Part shown: one piece after another, positions 1 to 7,593 of the stretch
Position numbering within the stretch: position 1 is the stretch's first letter
Layout of the letters: each line of letters opens with the position of its first letter
Origin: Tissierellia bacterium
GTDB taxonomy: Bacteria > Bacillota > Clostridia > Tissierellales > Tepidimicrobiaceae
Direction: 5' to 3'
Assembly (NCBI GenBank): GCA_012735215.1
Contig: JAAYHX010000023.1
Coordinates: 62,001-126,000, forward strand
DNA length: 64,000 nucleotides
Made by a program: the position numbers and the translations under genes
The notes under the pieces: generated by a model
The model's input: only the letters and a program-made list of their open reading frames with translations
The model's database searches: none
Told to the model about the DNA's origin: nothing

Positions 1-128
1 TGCAAAAACTTATAATAGACAACAATGGAACTGACAACATAGATCTTGATAGCGTTACTGGTGCTACAGGAACTAGAACTAATATTGTAGATCTTGTAAA
101 CAAAGCTTTAGAAGGAGCTAAGCTATAA
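1..128 (+). CDS. FMN-binding domain protein, C-terminal end (partial)
   Basis: Only the last 41 codons are inside the window; the reading frame begins at base 3 and stops with TAA at 126-128. The peptide contains DSVTGATGTR, which matches the S/D-x-x-T-G-A-T signature near the end of FMN-binding domains (RnfG/NqrC-type). In that family the Thr is the residue to which ApbE attaches FMN through a phosphoester bond. The next gene encodes an ApbE homologue, which supports the reading. The rest of the protein, including any signal peptide, is upstream of the window. Confidence 0.75.
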   Translation, partial: QKLIIDNNGTDNIDLDSVTGATGTRTNIVDLVNKALEGAKL

Positions 129-141
129 TAAGTGGTACTGG

Positions 142-171
142 AAAACCCTAACAAAACTGTTAGGGTTTTTC
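142..171 (+). terminator. Intrinsic terminator after the FMN-binding gene
   Basis: AAACCCTAACA and TGTTAGGGTTT form a long stem around a short loop and end in a T run. It sits 14 bases after the stop codon, so the FMN-binding gene and apbE are probably not simply co-transcribed to full level. Confidence 0.85.
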
Positions 172-195
172 TAAATATCATAAGAAAGGAAAATA

Positions 196-1263
196 ATGAT
201 GAAACTTACAAAATTTAGGATTCTGCTTATCATTCTTGCTCTGGTTTCCATTATTATCACTGGCTGCAATAATGATAACAATAAGAGCAAATCCAACGAC
301 CAACCCTTATCTAGAACAGAATTCATGATGGATACCATTTTAACCTTAAAGATATACGACAAGAAGGATAATAAAATACTAGATGAAGCCTTCAGCAGAT
401 TGGAAGAAATTGAAAAGAGAATGAGTTCAACCATAGAAGATAGTGACGTAAGTTTGATAAATAAAAATGCAGGTATCGAGCCCGTTCAGGTTCATGATGA
501 TGTCTATTATGTAATAGAGCAAGCTAAACACTATGCAAGCTTAAGCAATAGGGCCTTTGACCCCACTATAGGACCTTTAGTAGACCTGTGGAATATAAGT
601 GGTGACGAAGAACAAACCAGGGACTCCATCCCAACCGATGAGGAGATTAAGTCTGCCTTGGCCTTAATAAACTCTGATGACTTGGAGTTGCTGGAGGACA
701 ACAAGGTCTTCTTGAAGAGAAAGGGTATGAAGTTGGAACTAGGGGGAATAGTTAAAGGCTATGCTGCTGATGAGGTAAAGAGGATTTTTAAGGAAAATGG
801 TGTAGAATCAGCCATAATAGATTTAGGTGGCAACATATACGCCATGGGTAAAAAGCTGGATGGAAGTCCTTGGAATATTGGCATTACCAATCCCTACAAC
901 CCAGCTGCTAGTTTTGTAGGCATACTCAAGGCCCAAGATAAATCAATAGTTACATCAGGGGATTACGAAAGGTACTTTATCTACAAGGGCAAAAGGTATC
1001 ACCATATCATAGATACCAATACGGGATACCCTACAGAAAACCAAGTGACAAGTGTAAGCATCATCTCCGATAAGAGTATAGATGGGGACGCCCTATCTAC
1101 CACCCTATTTGTATTAGGGGTAGAAGAAGGGTTAAACCTTATAGACCAATTGGATGGCATAGAAGCCATATTCATTACCAAGGATAAGAAAGTAATACCT
1201 TCAGCAGGTATAAAAGACCACTTTACTTTGAGCAATGAGGAGTTTAAACTAGAGAACCAATAA
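196..1263 (+). CDS. apbE: FAD:protein FMN transferase (ApbE family lipoprotein)
   Basis: 355 aa. ApbE enzymes move FMN from FAD to a Thr in partner proteins and act outside the membrane. The N-terminus has basic residues, a hydrophobic stretch and a lipobox ending IITGC, so Cys24 should be lipidated and the enzyme anchored to the outer face of the membrane. Family motifs are visible: GGIVKGYAADE around residue 178, DLGGN around 209, and the HHIIDTNTGYP block around 265. The start could be ATG 196 or ATG 199; AAAGGAAAAT lies just upstream. The preceding gene is an FMN-binding protein with a flavinylation-type Thr motif and is the obvious candidate substrate. Confidence 0.9.
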   Translation: MMKLTKFRILLIILALVSIIITGCNNDNNKSKSNDQPLSRTEFMMDTILTLKIYDKKDNKILDEAFSRLEEIEKRMSSTIEDSDVSLINKNAGIEPVQVHDDVYYVIEQAKHYASLSNRAFDPTIGPLVDLWNISGDEEQTRDSIPTDEEIKSALALINSDDLELLEDNKVFLKRKGMKLELGGIVKGYAADEVKRIFKENGVESAIIDLGGNIYAMGKKLDGSPWNIGITNPYNPAASFVGILKAQDKSIVTSGDYERYFIYKGKRYHHIIDTNTGYPTENQVTSVSIISDKSIDGDALSTTLFVLGVEEGLNLIDQLDGIEAIFITKDKKVIPSAGIKDHFTLSNEEFKLENQ

Positions 1264-1328
1264 AGTGAATAAAGAGTAATAAAACCCACCTGAGACAAAT
1301 ATCATATATTAGTAAGGTGGGTGAATTT

Positions 1329-2003
1329 ATGAATAAAAGGGTATATTCTAGGAATAATAAGATAATATTTAATTTCATAAAGAGAAGGTTTAGTCTGCGT
1401 AAGCAGCTGGCCAGTATCATTGGAGTTATCATCATACTCCTGTTTCTTCTTCTACTGAAGATGTTAAACACCAGCATTACAGAAAATATAATCCAGATAG
1501 TTGAAAGCAGTATAAATTACGAGTTTAACTTGAAGAAGGATGGGCAAACCATATTAAAATACGGCAAGAAGGCTCTAAAGCTACCTGAAAGAGCTCTAAC
1601 TGTTTTCAACATCTTGGACAGGGAAAAATATCCAGCCCCTATAGAAGGAAGCATCTACAAGCCCTTTGGTGAAATCAAATATCTAAATGGGAAAACATCC
1701 TTTAATAATGGTATAGACATAATGCCAAAGGAGGACACAGATCCAGCAGCAATCACTAAGGGGCTTGTTCGCAAGGTAGAGGATAGAAATAGCAAGGGCT
1801 ACTTCATAACAGTAGAACATGTAGATTTCACTACAGTCTATGGATACCTGGCAAAATCTTATGTAGAAGAAGGAGATACAGTAGAGCAGGGTACTAAGCT
1901 AGGCAGTCTAGGAACCAATAAGGATGGGAACAAGTACCTGCATTTTGAAATCTGGGTAGACAATAGCCCTGTAAATCCAATGGAATATATTTACTTTGAA
2001 TAG
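1329..2003 (+). CDS. Membrane-anchored degenerate M23/LytM-domain protein, SpoIVFA/SpoIIQ-like
   Basis: About 224 aa. There is one strong membrane segment near residues 27-47 and a C-terminal LytM (M23) domain from about residue 110. ATG 1329 is preferred over the upstream GTG 1317 because AGGTGG stands 8 bases before it. The zinc ligands look lost: the H-x-x-x-D motif reads NGID in the sequence FNNGID, and the H-x-H motif reads YLH in KYLHFEIW. This suggests a scaffold rather than an active endopeptidase, as in SpoIIQ and SpoIVFA. SpoIVFA normally precedes spoIVFB and rplU; rplU is here 4 kb downstream, but no spoIVFB gene is present in between. Whether it is SpoIVFA or another sporulation LytM protein is inference. 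Confidence 0.6.
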   Translation: MNKRVYSRNNKIIFNFIKRRFSLRKQLASIIGVIIILLFLLLLKMLNTSITENIIQIVESSINYEFNLKKDGQTILKYGKKALKLPERALTVFNILDREKYPAPIEGSIYKPFGEIKYLNGKTSFNNGIDIMPKEDTDPAAITKGLVRKVEDRNSKGYFITVEHVDFTTVYGYLAKSYVEEGDTVEQGTKLGSLGTNKDGNKYLHFEIWVDNSPVNPMEYIYFE

Positions 2004-2030
2004 AAAAAACTGTCTTAGACAGTTTTTTTC
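2004..2030 (+). terminator. Intrinsic terminator
   Basis: AAAAAACTGTC and GACAGTTTTTTT form a stem around TTA immediately after the stop codon of the LytM gene. It separates that gene from the radical SAM gene. Confidence 0.8.
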
Positions 2031-2091
2031 TATTCAAAAGGATGAAAAAATGATAATATATTCTATAGTACGTAAGAAAAGGTGGTTGTTT

Positions 2092-3933
2092 ATGATAGAT
2101 GTAAGTAAATTAGAAAAGATATTAAAAAAAGTAGAAAAACCAGCTAGATATATAGGCATGGAGAAAAACTCCATCCAGAAGAACCTAGACCAGGTCAAGG
2201 TAAAATTTGCCTTTGCCTTTCCAGATGTTTACGATGTAGGCATGTCTCATTTGGGACTTCATATACTCTATAATCTTCTAAATAGTCAAGAGGATATTGC
2301 CTGCGAAAGGGTATTTGCCCCCTGGGTAGACATGGAAGAGCAGATGGTTAAGGAAAACATACCCTTGTATACCCTAGAGAACAAGGAGCCAATCGATACC
2401 TTCGATTTTGTTGGCTTTACTCTCCAGTATGAGATGAGTTATACCAATGTAATCAACATGCTGCATCTAGGAAACATACCTATCCTTTCCAAGGATAGAA
2501 AGGATTCAGACCCATTGATTATAGCCGGTGGCCCCTGTGTATATAACCCAGAGCCAATGGCCGATATATTTGACTTCTTTGTACTTGGAGAAGGGGAGGA
2601 AATCATATTAGAGATATTGCAAAAATACAAGGAACATAAGGAAAAGGGCTATTCAAGGATAGAATTTCTAAAAGAAATAGCCAGAATTGAAGGTATCTAT
2701 GTTCCACAGTTCTATGAAGTCCATTATAAAGAGGACAATACTATAGACAGGATGATTCCCCTAGTGGAAGGAGTTCCTATAAAGATCAATAAAAGGATTA
2801 TCAAGAACCTAAATGAAACCTACTATCCAGAAAAATTGATAATTCCATTTATAGATATAGTGCATGATAGGATACCCTTGGAGATATTCAGAGGCTGTAC
2901 TAGAGGTTGTAGATTCTGCCAAGCAGGTATGATATATAGACCTATTAGAGAAAAAAATGTGGATACCTTATTAAATACTGCCCAAAAACTTGTTGAAAAT
3001 ACAGGTTATGAGGACATATCCCTTACCTCATTAAGCTCCTGTGATTACTCACAGTTGCAGCTTCTAGTTACAGAACTGATGAAAAGGTATGAAGAAAAGA
3101 ATATTGGCGTATCACTGCCTTCCTTAAGACTGGATTCTTTCAGCTTAGGCATACTAAAAGAAATAGAAAAGGTAAGGAAAACAGGCTTGACTTTTGCGCC
3201 AGAAGCAGGCAGCCAGAGATTGAGGGATGTAATCAACAAAGGAGTCACAGAAGAGGATCTGGAAAGAGCAGTTACTTTTGCCTTTAACGAAGGCTACTCT
3301 ACTATAAAACTATATTTCATGATAGGTTTACCTACAGAAACAGAAGAAGACCTACTAGGCATTAAAAACCTTGGATACAAGGTCAAGGATATATTCTTTA
3401 GCATGCCTAAGGAAAAGAGAAGAGGCAACCTAAAGGTTACTTTAAGTGCTTCCTGCTTTGTTCCTAAGGCCTTTACACCCTTCCAGTGGGTAGGCCAAAA
3501 TTCCATAGAGGAATTCAATGACAAGATCAATTTCCTAAGAAGTGAGATTAAAGATAGGAAGGTAACCTTCAATTACCATGATCCAAAGTTAAGCTATCTA
3601 GAAGCCGTCTTAGCTAGAGGGGATAGAAGACTATCCCAAGGGCTCATAAGGGCCTGGGAAAAAGGCTGTAAATTTGATGGATGGTCAGAATTATTCTATT
3701 TTGAAAAGTGGATGGAGGCCTTTGAAGAAACGGGCATTGATGGTGACTTTTATGCCCTAAGGCAAAGGAGCTTTGAAGAGCTATTGCCTTGGGACTTTAT
3801 CGATATAGGAGTAACAAAAGAATTCTTAGTAAATGAATACAAAAAAGCAGCAGAAGGTAAGCTTACTGAAGATTGTAGACAAGGCTGCAGGAACTGTGGA
3901 ATCAATAGAAGCTTTTTAGGTGGTGTGTGCTAA
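2092..3933 (+). CDS. Radical SAM protein, TIGR03960 type (B12-binding-like N-terminus)
   Basis: 613 aa from ATG 2092, chosen because AAGAAAAGGTGG precedes it and because the frame further upstream runs through the terminator at 2004-2030. The N-terminal part, with FAFPDVYDVGMSHLGL, resembles a cobalamin-binding-like Rossmann domain. The radical SAM cluster motif RGCTRGCRFCQAG (C-x3-C-x2-C) is at about residue 267. The tail is Cys-rich (CRQGCRNCG). Its stop overlaps the start of the following DUF2344 gene, the usual arrangement in clostridia. These partners are linked in the literature only by neighbourhood and fusion, and the substrate is not established. It could modify RNA or a ribosomal protein, but nothing in the sequence decides this. 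Confidence 0.85.
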   Translation: MIDVSKLEKILKKVEKPARYIGMEKNSIQKNLDQVKVKFAFAFPDVYDVGMSHLGLHILYNLLNSQEDIACERVFAPWVDMEEQMVKENIPLYTLENKEPIDTFDFVGFTLQYEMSYTNVINMLHLGNIPILSKDRKDSDPLIIAGGPCVYNPEPMADIFDFFVLGEGEEIILEILQKYKEHKEKGYSRIEFLKEIARIEGIYVPQFYEVHYKEDNTIDRMIPLVEGVPIKINKRIIKNLNETYYPEKLIIPFIDIVHDRIPLEIFRGCTRGCRFCQAGMIYRPIREKNVDTLLNTAQKLVENTGYEDISLTSLSSCDYSQLQLLVTELMKRYEEKNIGVSLPSLRLDSFSLGILKEIEKVRKTGLTFAPEAGSQRLRDVINKGVTEEDLERAVTFAFNEGYSTIKLYFMIGLPTETEEDLLGIKNLGYKVKDIFFSMPKEKRRGNLKVTLSASCFVPKAFTPFQWVGQNSIEEFNDKINFLRSEIKDRKVTFNYHDPKLSYLEAVLARGDRRLSQGLIRAWEKGCKFDGWSELFYFEKWMEAFEETGIDGDFYALRQRSFEELLPWDFIDIGVTKEFLVNEYKKAAEGKLTEDCRQGCRNCGINRSFLGGVC

Positions 3934-4652
3934 TGATACTATGGATAAGATTTACAAAGCAAAATTTCATGAAATATATTTCCCATCTAGACTTGATGAG
4001 GCTGTTCCAAAGGAGCTTTAGAAGGTGCAATATTCCTATTAAATACTCCCAAGGATTTAATCCCCAGCCTAAGATGGCCATTGCCAACCCTTTGGCCTTA
4101 GGGACTGAAAGCTTTGAGGAGTATATGGAAATTGAACTAACTCAAAGAATACCAGAGGATGATTTCATAAAAACTATGAATAAGGATCTGCCAGAGGGTA
4201 TAAAAATATTAGATGCAAAATATGTGGATGAGAAAAAGTCCATTACCACCTATATAGATTGGAGTCATTATGAAATCCAATTTATGGCTTATAATGTTGC
4301 GGATCTAGATACATTGGAAGCTTCAATCACAGGACTATTAGAAAGGGATCAAATAATAATAGAAAGGGAAAGACGAAAGGGCAATAAGGTCATCACTAAG
4401 AATGTAGATATAAGACCCCTTATTGGCAACATTACCCTTTCAAAGGATAAAACTGTAGAGACTTCAGAAAGGGAGTATCTAGTTACTATAAACTGCTTAC
4501 TAAAATCAGGGGATAGGGGAAATCTAAAGCCAATAGACCTGCTTAAGGCCCTTGATAAAAATACAAATATGAATATTGAAGTGGATACTGCTGATATAAG
4601 GAGAATAAAGATCTTTACTGAAGGACAAAACTCTATAGAACCACTCATGTAA
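3933..4652 (+). CDS. DUF2344 (TIGR03936) family protein
   Basis: 239 aa. The ATG overlaps the radical SAM stop as TAATG, so translation is coupled. The N-terminal KYISHLDLMRLFQRSFRRCNIP and YSQGFNPQPKMA blocks are characteristic of DUF2344. In many bacteria this domain is fused to the C-terminus of the TIGR03960 radical SAM protein; here it is a separate overlapping gene. Function is unknown. The context, with RNase G and ribosomal protein genes downstream, hints at an RNA-related job, but that is inference. Confidence 0.85.
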   Translation: MILWIRFTKQNFMKYISHLDLMRLFQRSFRRCNIPIKYSQGFNPQPKMAIANPLALGTESFEEYMEIELTQRIPEDDFIKTMNKDLPEGIKILDAKYVDEKKSITTYIDWSHYEIQFMAYNVADLDTLEASITGLLERDQIIIERERRKGNKVITKNVDIRPLIGNITLSKDKTVETSEREYLVTINCLLKSGDRGNLKPIDLLKALDKNTNMNIEVDTADIRRIKIFTEGQNSIEPLM

Positions 4653-4672
4653 TAGTAGGAGAGATTAATTAT

Positions 4673-5908
4673 ATGAACTATATATTTATTGATTCAAAGG
4701 ATGGAATAGAAAAGGTTGGGATAGTGGAAGAAAATAAACTGGTAGAATTCTATATAGACCATGATGACAAAGACCAGCTGGTAGGCAATATCTATAGGGG
4801 CCGGGTTGTAAATGTATTACAGGGGATGGAGGCTGCCTTTGTTGACATAGGCCATGACAAAAATGCCTACTTGGATTTAAAAAATGCCCTAACTAGAAAA
4901 ACCCCATCTAAAGAAGGGATGAGTATCAGAGATGTAGTCAAGGTTGGCCAGGAGATTATAGTTCAGGTATTAAAGGAGCCTACAGAAATGAAGGGGGCAA
5001 AGATAACAGCCAACATCACCCTGCCAGGTAGATTTATCGTACTAACCCCCTATTCTGAGAAAATAAGCATTTCCAGAAAGATTATTGACGAGGATGAAAT
5101 AAGTAGGCTGAAAAACATTGGTGAAAAAATAAGGCAAGAGAGTATGGGCATGATATTTAGGACCAGCTCAAAGTATATAGGTAAGGATTTATTAGAGGAA
5201 GAATATATTAACCTGATTGACATCTTCAAAAAAATTGAAAGGGAAAGAAATTTTCTCCCCTGTCCTAAACTGATATATAAGGAAATGGACCTATCAGAGA
5301 AGGTAATTAGAGACAGCTACAGTGACAAAATAGATAAGATAATAGTCAACAATAAAGATAAATACAATAGGCTATTGCAGTTGGAAGATGTATTCTTTCC
5401 AGGTCTTAAAGAAAAGATGCTTTTCCAAGAGGACTTTAGCATAGACTATGAGGAAAGCATAATGAAGGGTATAAAAATGGCATTAGATAGAAAAGTGGAC
5501 TTAAAATGCGGAGGTTCTGTAGTCATAGATGAGACAGAAGCCTTAACTGTTATAGATGTAAATACAGGTAAATTTACTGGCAACATAAACCTTAAGGACA
5601 CAGTAGTAAAGACCAATCTAGAAGCTGCTGAGGAGATAGCCAGGCAGATAAGGCTTAGGAATCTAACAGGAATCATCATAATCGACTTCATAGATATGAA
5701 AGATGATAGAGATGTTAATCTGGTTATGGAAAGGTTAGAAGAGCACCTAAACAAGGACAAAAATAAGGCCAATATAATTGGCATTACCAAGCTGGGTTTA
5801 GTTGAGCTGACTAGAAGGAAGACAAGAAATAGCCTATCCAGCAATTTTCTAGAAATGTGTCCTACCTGTAAAGGAAAAGGTAAAATATATAAAATAGTTG
5901 ACAAATAG
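4673..5908 (+). CDS. rng: Ribonuclease E/G family protein
   Basis: 411 aa, RNase G size, without the long C-terminal scaffold of RNase E. An S1-like domain lies at about residues 35-115 (GNIYRGRVVNVLQGMEAAFVDIG). The DNase I-like catalytic region carries VIDETEALTVIDVNTGKF at about 283-300 and IIIIDFIDMKDD at about 334-345, which hold the magnesium-binding aspartates. CPTC near residue 395 is the zinc-link. It cuts single-stranded RNA with preference for 5'-monophosphate ends and matures 16S rRNA in species studied. It follows DUF2344 by 20 bases and is in the same transcription unit. Confidence 0.92.
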   Translation: MNYIFIDSKDGIEKVGIVEENKLVEFYIDHDDKDQLVGNIYRGRVVNVLQGMEAAFVDIGHDKNAYLDLKNALTRKTPSKEGMSIRDVVKVGQEIIVQVLKEPTEMKGAKITANITLPGRFIVLTPYSEKISISRKIIDEDEISRLKNIGEKIRQESMGMIFRTSSKYIGKDLLEEEYINLIDIFKKIERERNFLPCPKLIYKEMDLSEKVIRDSYSDKIDKIIVNNKDKYNRLLQLEDVFFPGLKEKMLFQEDFSIDYEESIMKGIKMALDRKVDLKCGGSVVIDETEALTVIDVNTGKFTGNINLKDTVVKTNLEAAEEIARQIRLRNLTGIIIIDFIDMKDDRDVNLVMERLEEHLNKDKNKANIIGITKLGLVELTRRKTRNSLSSNFLEMCPTCKGKGKIYKIVDK

Positions 5909-5929
5909 GCATTTATCTGATAAAATTTA

Positions 5930-6005
5930 ATTTCGTAAGTGGCCACTCAGTGCAGGTTTTCAAGCGTAGCACCTGACACTGGTGAGACTGGTTAGAGGAG
6001 GTGTA
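5930..6005 (+). promoter_or_regulatory. L21-leader-like 5' region of rplU
   Basis: The segment between rng and rplU contains CACTCAGTGCAGGT, GCACCTGACACTGGTGAGAC and an AGAGGAGGTGT ribosome binding site. CAGGT and ACCTG can pair, as can CAGTG and CACTG. This resembles the L21 leader conserved before rplU in many Firmicutes, thought to mediate autogenous control by L21. The assignment is from remembered sequence resemblance, not a covariance search. Confidence 0.6.
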
Positions 6006-6013
6006 ACGTAACA

Positions 6014-6325
6014 ATGTACGCTGTAATAGAAACAGGTGGAAAGCAATACAGAGTTCAAGAAGGCGATGTTATCTTTGTAGAAAAAATTGATACAGAAGAA
6101 GGTCAAACAGTAGACTTATCAAAGGTACTTCTTATCTCAAATGATGGTGAAGTAAAAGTTGGTAAGCCATATGTTGACGGAGCAAAAGTAGAAGCAAAGG
6201 TTCTAGAACATGGAAAAGGAAGAAAAGTAATCGTTTTCAAGTATAAGCCAAAGAAGAACTACAAGAAGAAACAAGGACATCGTCAGCCATATACAAAGTT
6301 GCAAATAGAAAAGATAGTTGGTTAG
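6014..6325 (+). CDS. rplU: 50S ribosomal protein L21
   Basis: 103 aa, typical length. It starts [14 protein letters not shown] and contains the conserved [19 protein letters not shown] tail. It binds 23S rRNA in the large subunit. First gene of rplU-prp-rpmA and preceded by a leader that probably regulates it. Confidence 0.98.
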   Translation: MYAVIETGGKQYRVQEGDVIFVEKIDTEEGQTVDLSKVLLISNDGEVKVGKPYVDGAKVEAKVLEHGKGRKVIVFKYKPKKNYKKKQGHRQPYTKLQIEKIVG

Positions 6326-6329
6326 TATC

Positions 6330-6677
6330 ATGATTGAGGTAACCATCTATAAGAACAAACATGGAAATATCCAAGGCTATAAGGTTAGCGGCCATGCTGG
6401 ATATGATTCCCATGGAAAAGACATTGTTTGTGCTGGGGTATCAGTACTAGCCCAAACAGCTCTAATTTCCTTAGTTGAAGTTTGTAATGTAGATGAAGAA
6501 GATTTAGATTATTTCATAGATGATGATAAGGGTATTTTAGAAGTTAAGGTACCCAAGGATCTCCCCCTATCAGTAGTTGAAAAAGCAGATACAGTCTTTA
6601 AAACTTTTGAAGTGGGAATAAAAGCAGTAGTTGAAAGCTACTCAGCACACGTAAGCCTTAGGTACAAGGAGGTGTAA
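6330..6677 (+). CDS. prp: Ribosomal-processing cysteine protease Prp
   Basis: 115 aa from ATG 6330, 5 bases after the rplU stop (a TTG at 6318 would overlap rplU and is less likely). The catalytic pair is visible in SGHAGYDSHGKDIVCAGVS: the His of GHAG and the Cys of VCAG. Prp removes an N-terminal extension from L27 in Firmicutes and is essential where studied. The L27 gene directly downstream encodes exactly such an extension, so enzyme and substrate are adjacent. Confidence 0.93.
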   Translation: MIEVTIYKNKHGNIQGYKVSGHAGYDSHGKDIVCAGVSVLAQTALISLVEVCNVDEEDLDYFIDDDKGILEVKVPKDLPLSVVEKADTVFKTFEVGIKAVVESYSAHVSLRYKEV

Positions 6678-6680
6678 AGG

Positions 6681-6971
6681 ATGATAAAGTTAAACTTACA
6701 ATTGTTTGCTTCTAAAAAAGGAGTTGGAAGTTCAAAGAACGGTAGAGATAGCGAATCCAAGAGACTAGGTGTAAAAAGAGGAGACGGTCAATTCGTATTA
6801 GCTGGCAATATCCTTGTAAGACAAAGAGGAACTAAAATCCACCCTGGAAAGAATGTAGGTAAAGGTGGAGATGATACTCTATTTGCTAAAGTTGACGGAG
6901 TAGTTAAGTTTGAAAGAAAAGGTAAGAACAAGAAACAAGTTAGTGTATATCCAACAGCTGAATTAGCATAG
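6681..6971 (+). CDS. rpmA: 50S ribosomal protein L27 with Prp-cleaved N-terminal extension
   Basis: 96 aa. The N-terminus [21 protein letters not shown] has the extended form seen in Firmicutes, where Prp cuts after the LQLFA-type motif (LQFFA in Staphylococcus) to expose the mature SKKG-type N-terminus that reaches the peptidyl transferase centre. The rest is standard L27 ([23 protein letters not shown]). It starts 3 bases after the prp stop, with AAGGAGGTG as ribosome binding site. Confidence 0.98.
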   Translation: MIKLNLQLFASKKGVGSSKNGRDSESKRLGVKRGDGQFVLAGNILVRQRGTKIHPGKNVGKGGDDTLFAKVDGVVKFERKGKNKKQVSVYPTAELA

Positions 6972-6999
6972 ATCTTATTTCATTATTTGATGAATATAT

Positions 7000-7026
7000 A
7001 GCTTACCATTATGGTAGGCTTTTTTT
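7000..7026 (+). terminator. Intrinsic terminator after rpmA
   Basis: AGCTTACC and GGTAGGCT pair around ATTAT and are followed by seven T. Ends the ribosomal protein unit. Confidence 0.85.
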
Positions 7027-7144
7027 ATTCAAATATGAAGTATTTACTATATATTAAATTTACTCATATAGTATTGTAGGCGTAAGAAGAGACTATTATC
7101 TATTATGATTTTAGATATAGTTTGGATACAGTACGCAGTTATAC

Positions 7145-7174
7145 GCATAATAATAAAGCCTAATAATATAGGCC
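7145..7174 (+). repeat. Stem-loop family, copy A (short)
   Basis: GCATAATAATAAAGCC at 7145-7160 is an exact reverse complement of 7310-7325, the right arm of copy B. GCCTA (7158-7162) and TAGGC (7169-7173) form a local hairpin. It can be read as a partial copy or as an alternative pairing partner for copy B. Confidence 0.5.
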
Positions 7175-7241
7175 GCACATTTACTTTCTACACTTTTATA
7201 TTCATTTAATATATAGAGTGAATTTAGAATAAAAGTTAAAA

Positions 7242-7326
7242 AGCATAATATATAAAGCCGCAAGCCCGACTATGGTGATACTTTCCAAATCTCGTAATTC
7301 GGAGGACAAGGCTTTATTATTATGCT
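7242..7326 (+). ncRNA. Stem-loop family, copy B: candidate structured RNA
   Basis: The left arm 7242-7259 (AGCATAATATATAAAGCC) pairs with 7310-7326 (GGCTTTATTATTATGCT) along about 17 base pairs with one bulge. The 50-base interior has GCAAGCCCGACT, CCAAATCT and GGAGG, and CCGA/TCGG could form an inner stem. There is no T run after it, so it does not look like a terminator. Copy C 40 bases downstream shares the order AGCC-GACT, CAAATCT, GGAG, GGCT, ATGCT, GGATT. I do not recognise it as a known riboswitch or ribozyme. Confidence 0.5.
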
Positions 7327-7365
7327 GGATTAATGTATTGTGTTGCTAATTTAAGCTGTAGTAAA

Positions 7366-7437
7366 AAGCATATAGTAAAGATGAGAGCCGACTTCACAAA
7401 TCTTGGAGATCTGAGGCTCGAACTTTGCTATATGCTT
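7366..7437 (+). ncRNA. Stem-loop family, copy C: candidate structured RNA
   Basis: AAGCATATAGTAAAG (7366-7380) pairs with CTTTGCTATATGCTT (7423-7437) over 15 base pairs with one G-T wobble. Inside, GAGCC (7385-7389) pairs with GGCTC (7415-7419), and ATCT/AGAT can form a small apical hairpin. Like copy B it contains AGCCGACT, CAAATCT and GGAG and is followed by GGATT. Two nested stems of this length in AT-rich intergenic DNA are unlikely by chance. Function unknown. Confidence 0.5.
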
Positions 7438-7593
7438 GGATTGTATGCAAAATTCCTAACAGATAGTGACCATATTATCATTAAAAAGGAATATAAAACA
7501 AAAATCAATAATTATAATTATTATTGTGTAAATTGGTGTATCATATATATAGAAATTTCTATATAGAAAATTGCAAACGATAAGGTGATGTGT

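Larger units (their letters stand above)
7027..7593 (+). other. 567-bp intergenic region with no convincing gene
   Basis: Between the rpmA terminator and obg I see no protein gene with a good start and ribosome binding site. An open frame at 7333-7566 runs through a stem-loop and resembles nothing. The stretch holds one short hairpin and two long stem-loops (listed separately) and the palindrome ATATAGAAATTTCTATAT near 7549-7566 just before obg. B. subtilis has spo0B at this position; no trace of it is visible. Base composition is strongly AT-rich. Confidence 0.7.

Noticed and set aside
1996-2091. Longer N-terminus of the radical SAM protein
   Set aside because: It would be translated from within a terminator and overlap the preceding gene; ATG 2092 has a proper site.
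7242-7437. Twister or hammerhead ribozyme
   Set aside because: AAGCCCG and GGAGG in copy B recall twister, and ATGAGAGCC..GGCTCGAA in copy C recalls hammerhead, but the long outer stems and missing core nucleotides (no CUGAUGA, no cleavage-site junction) do not fit either fold.
7333-7566. Open reading frame of 77 codons in the rpmA-obg gap
   Set aside because: It runs through stem-loop copy C, has no ribosome binding site at its start, and its product resembles nothing.
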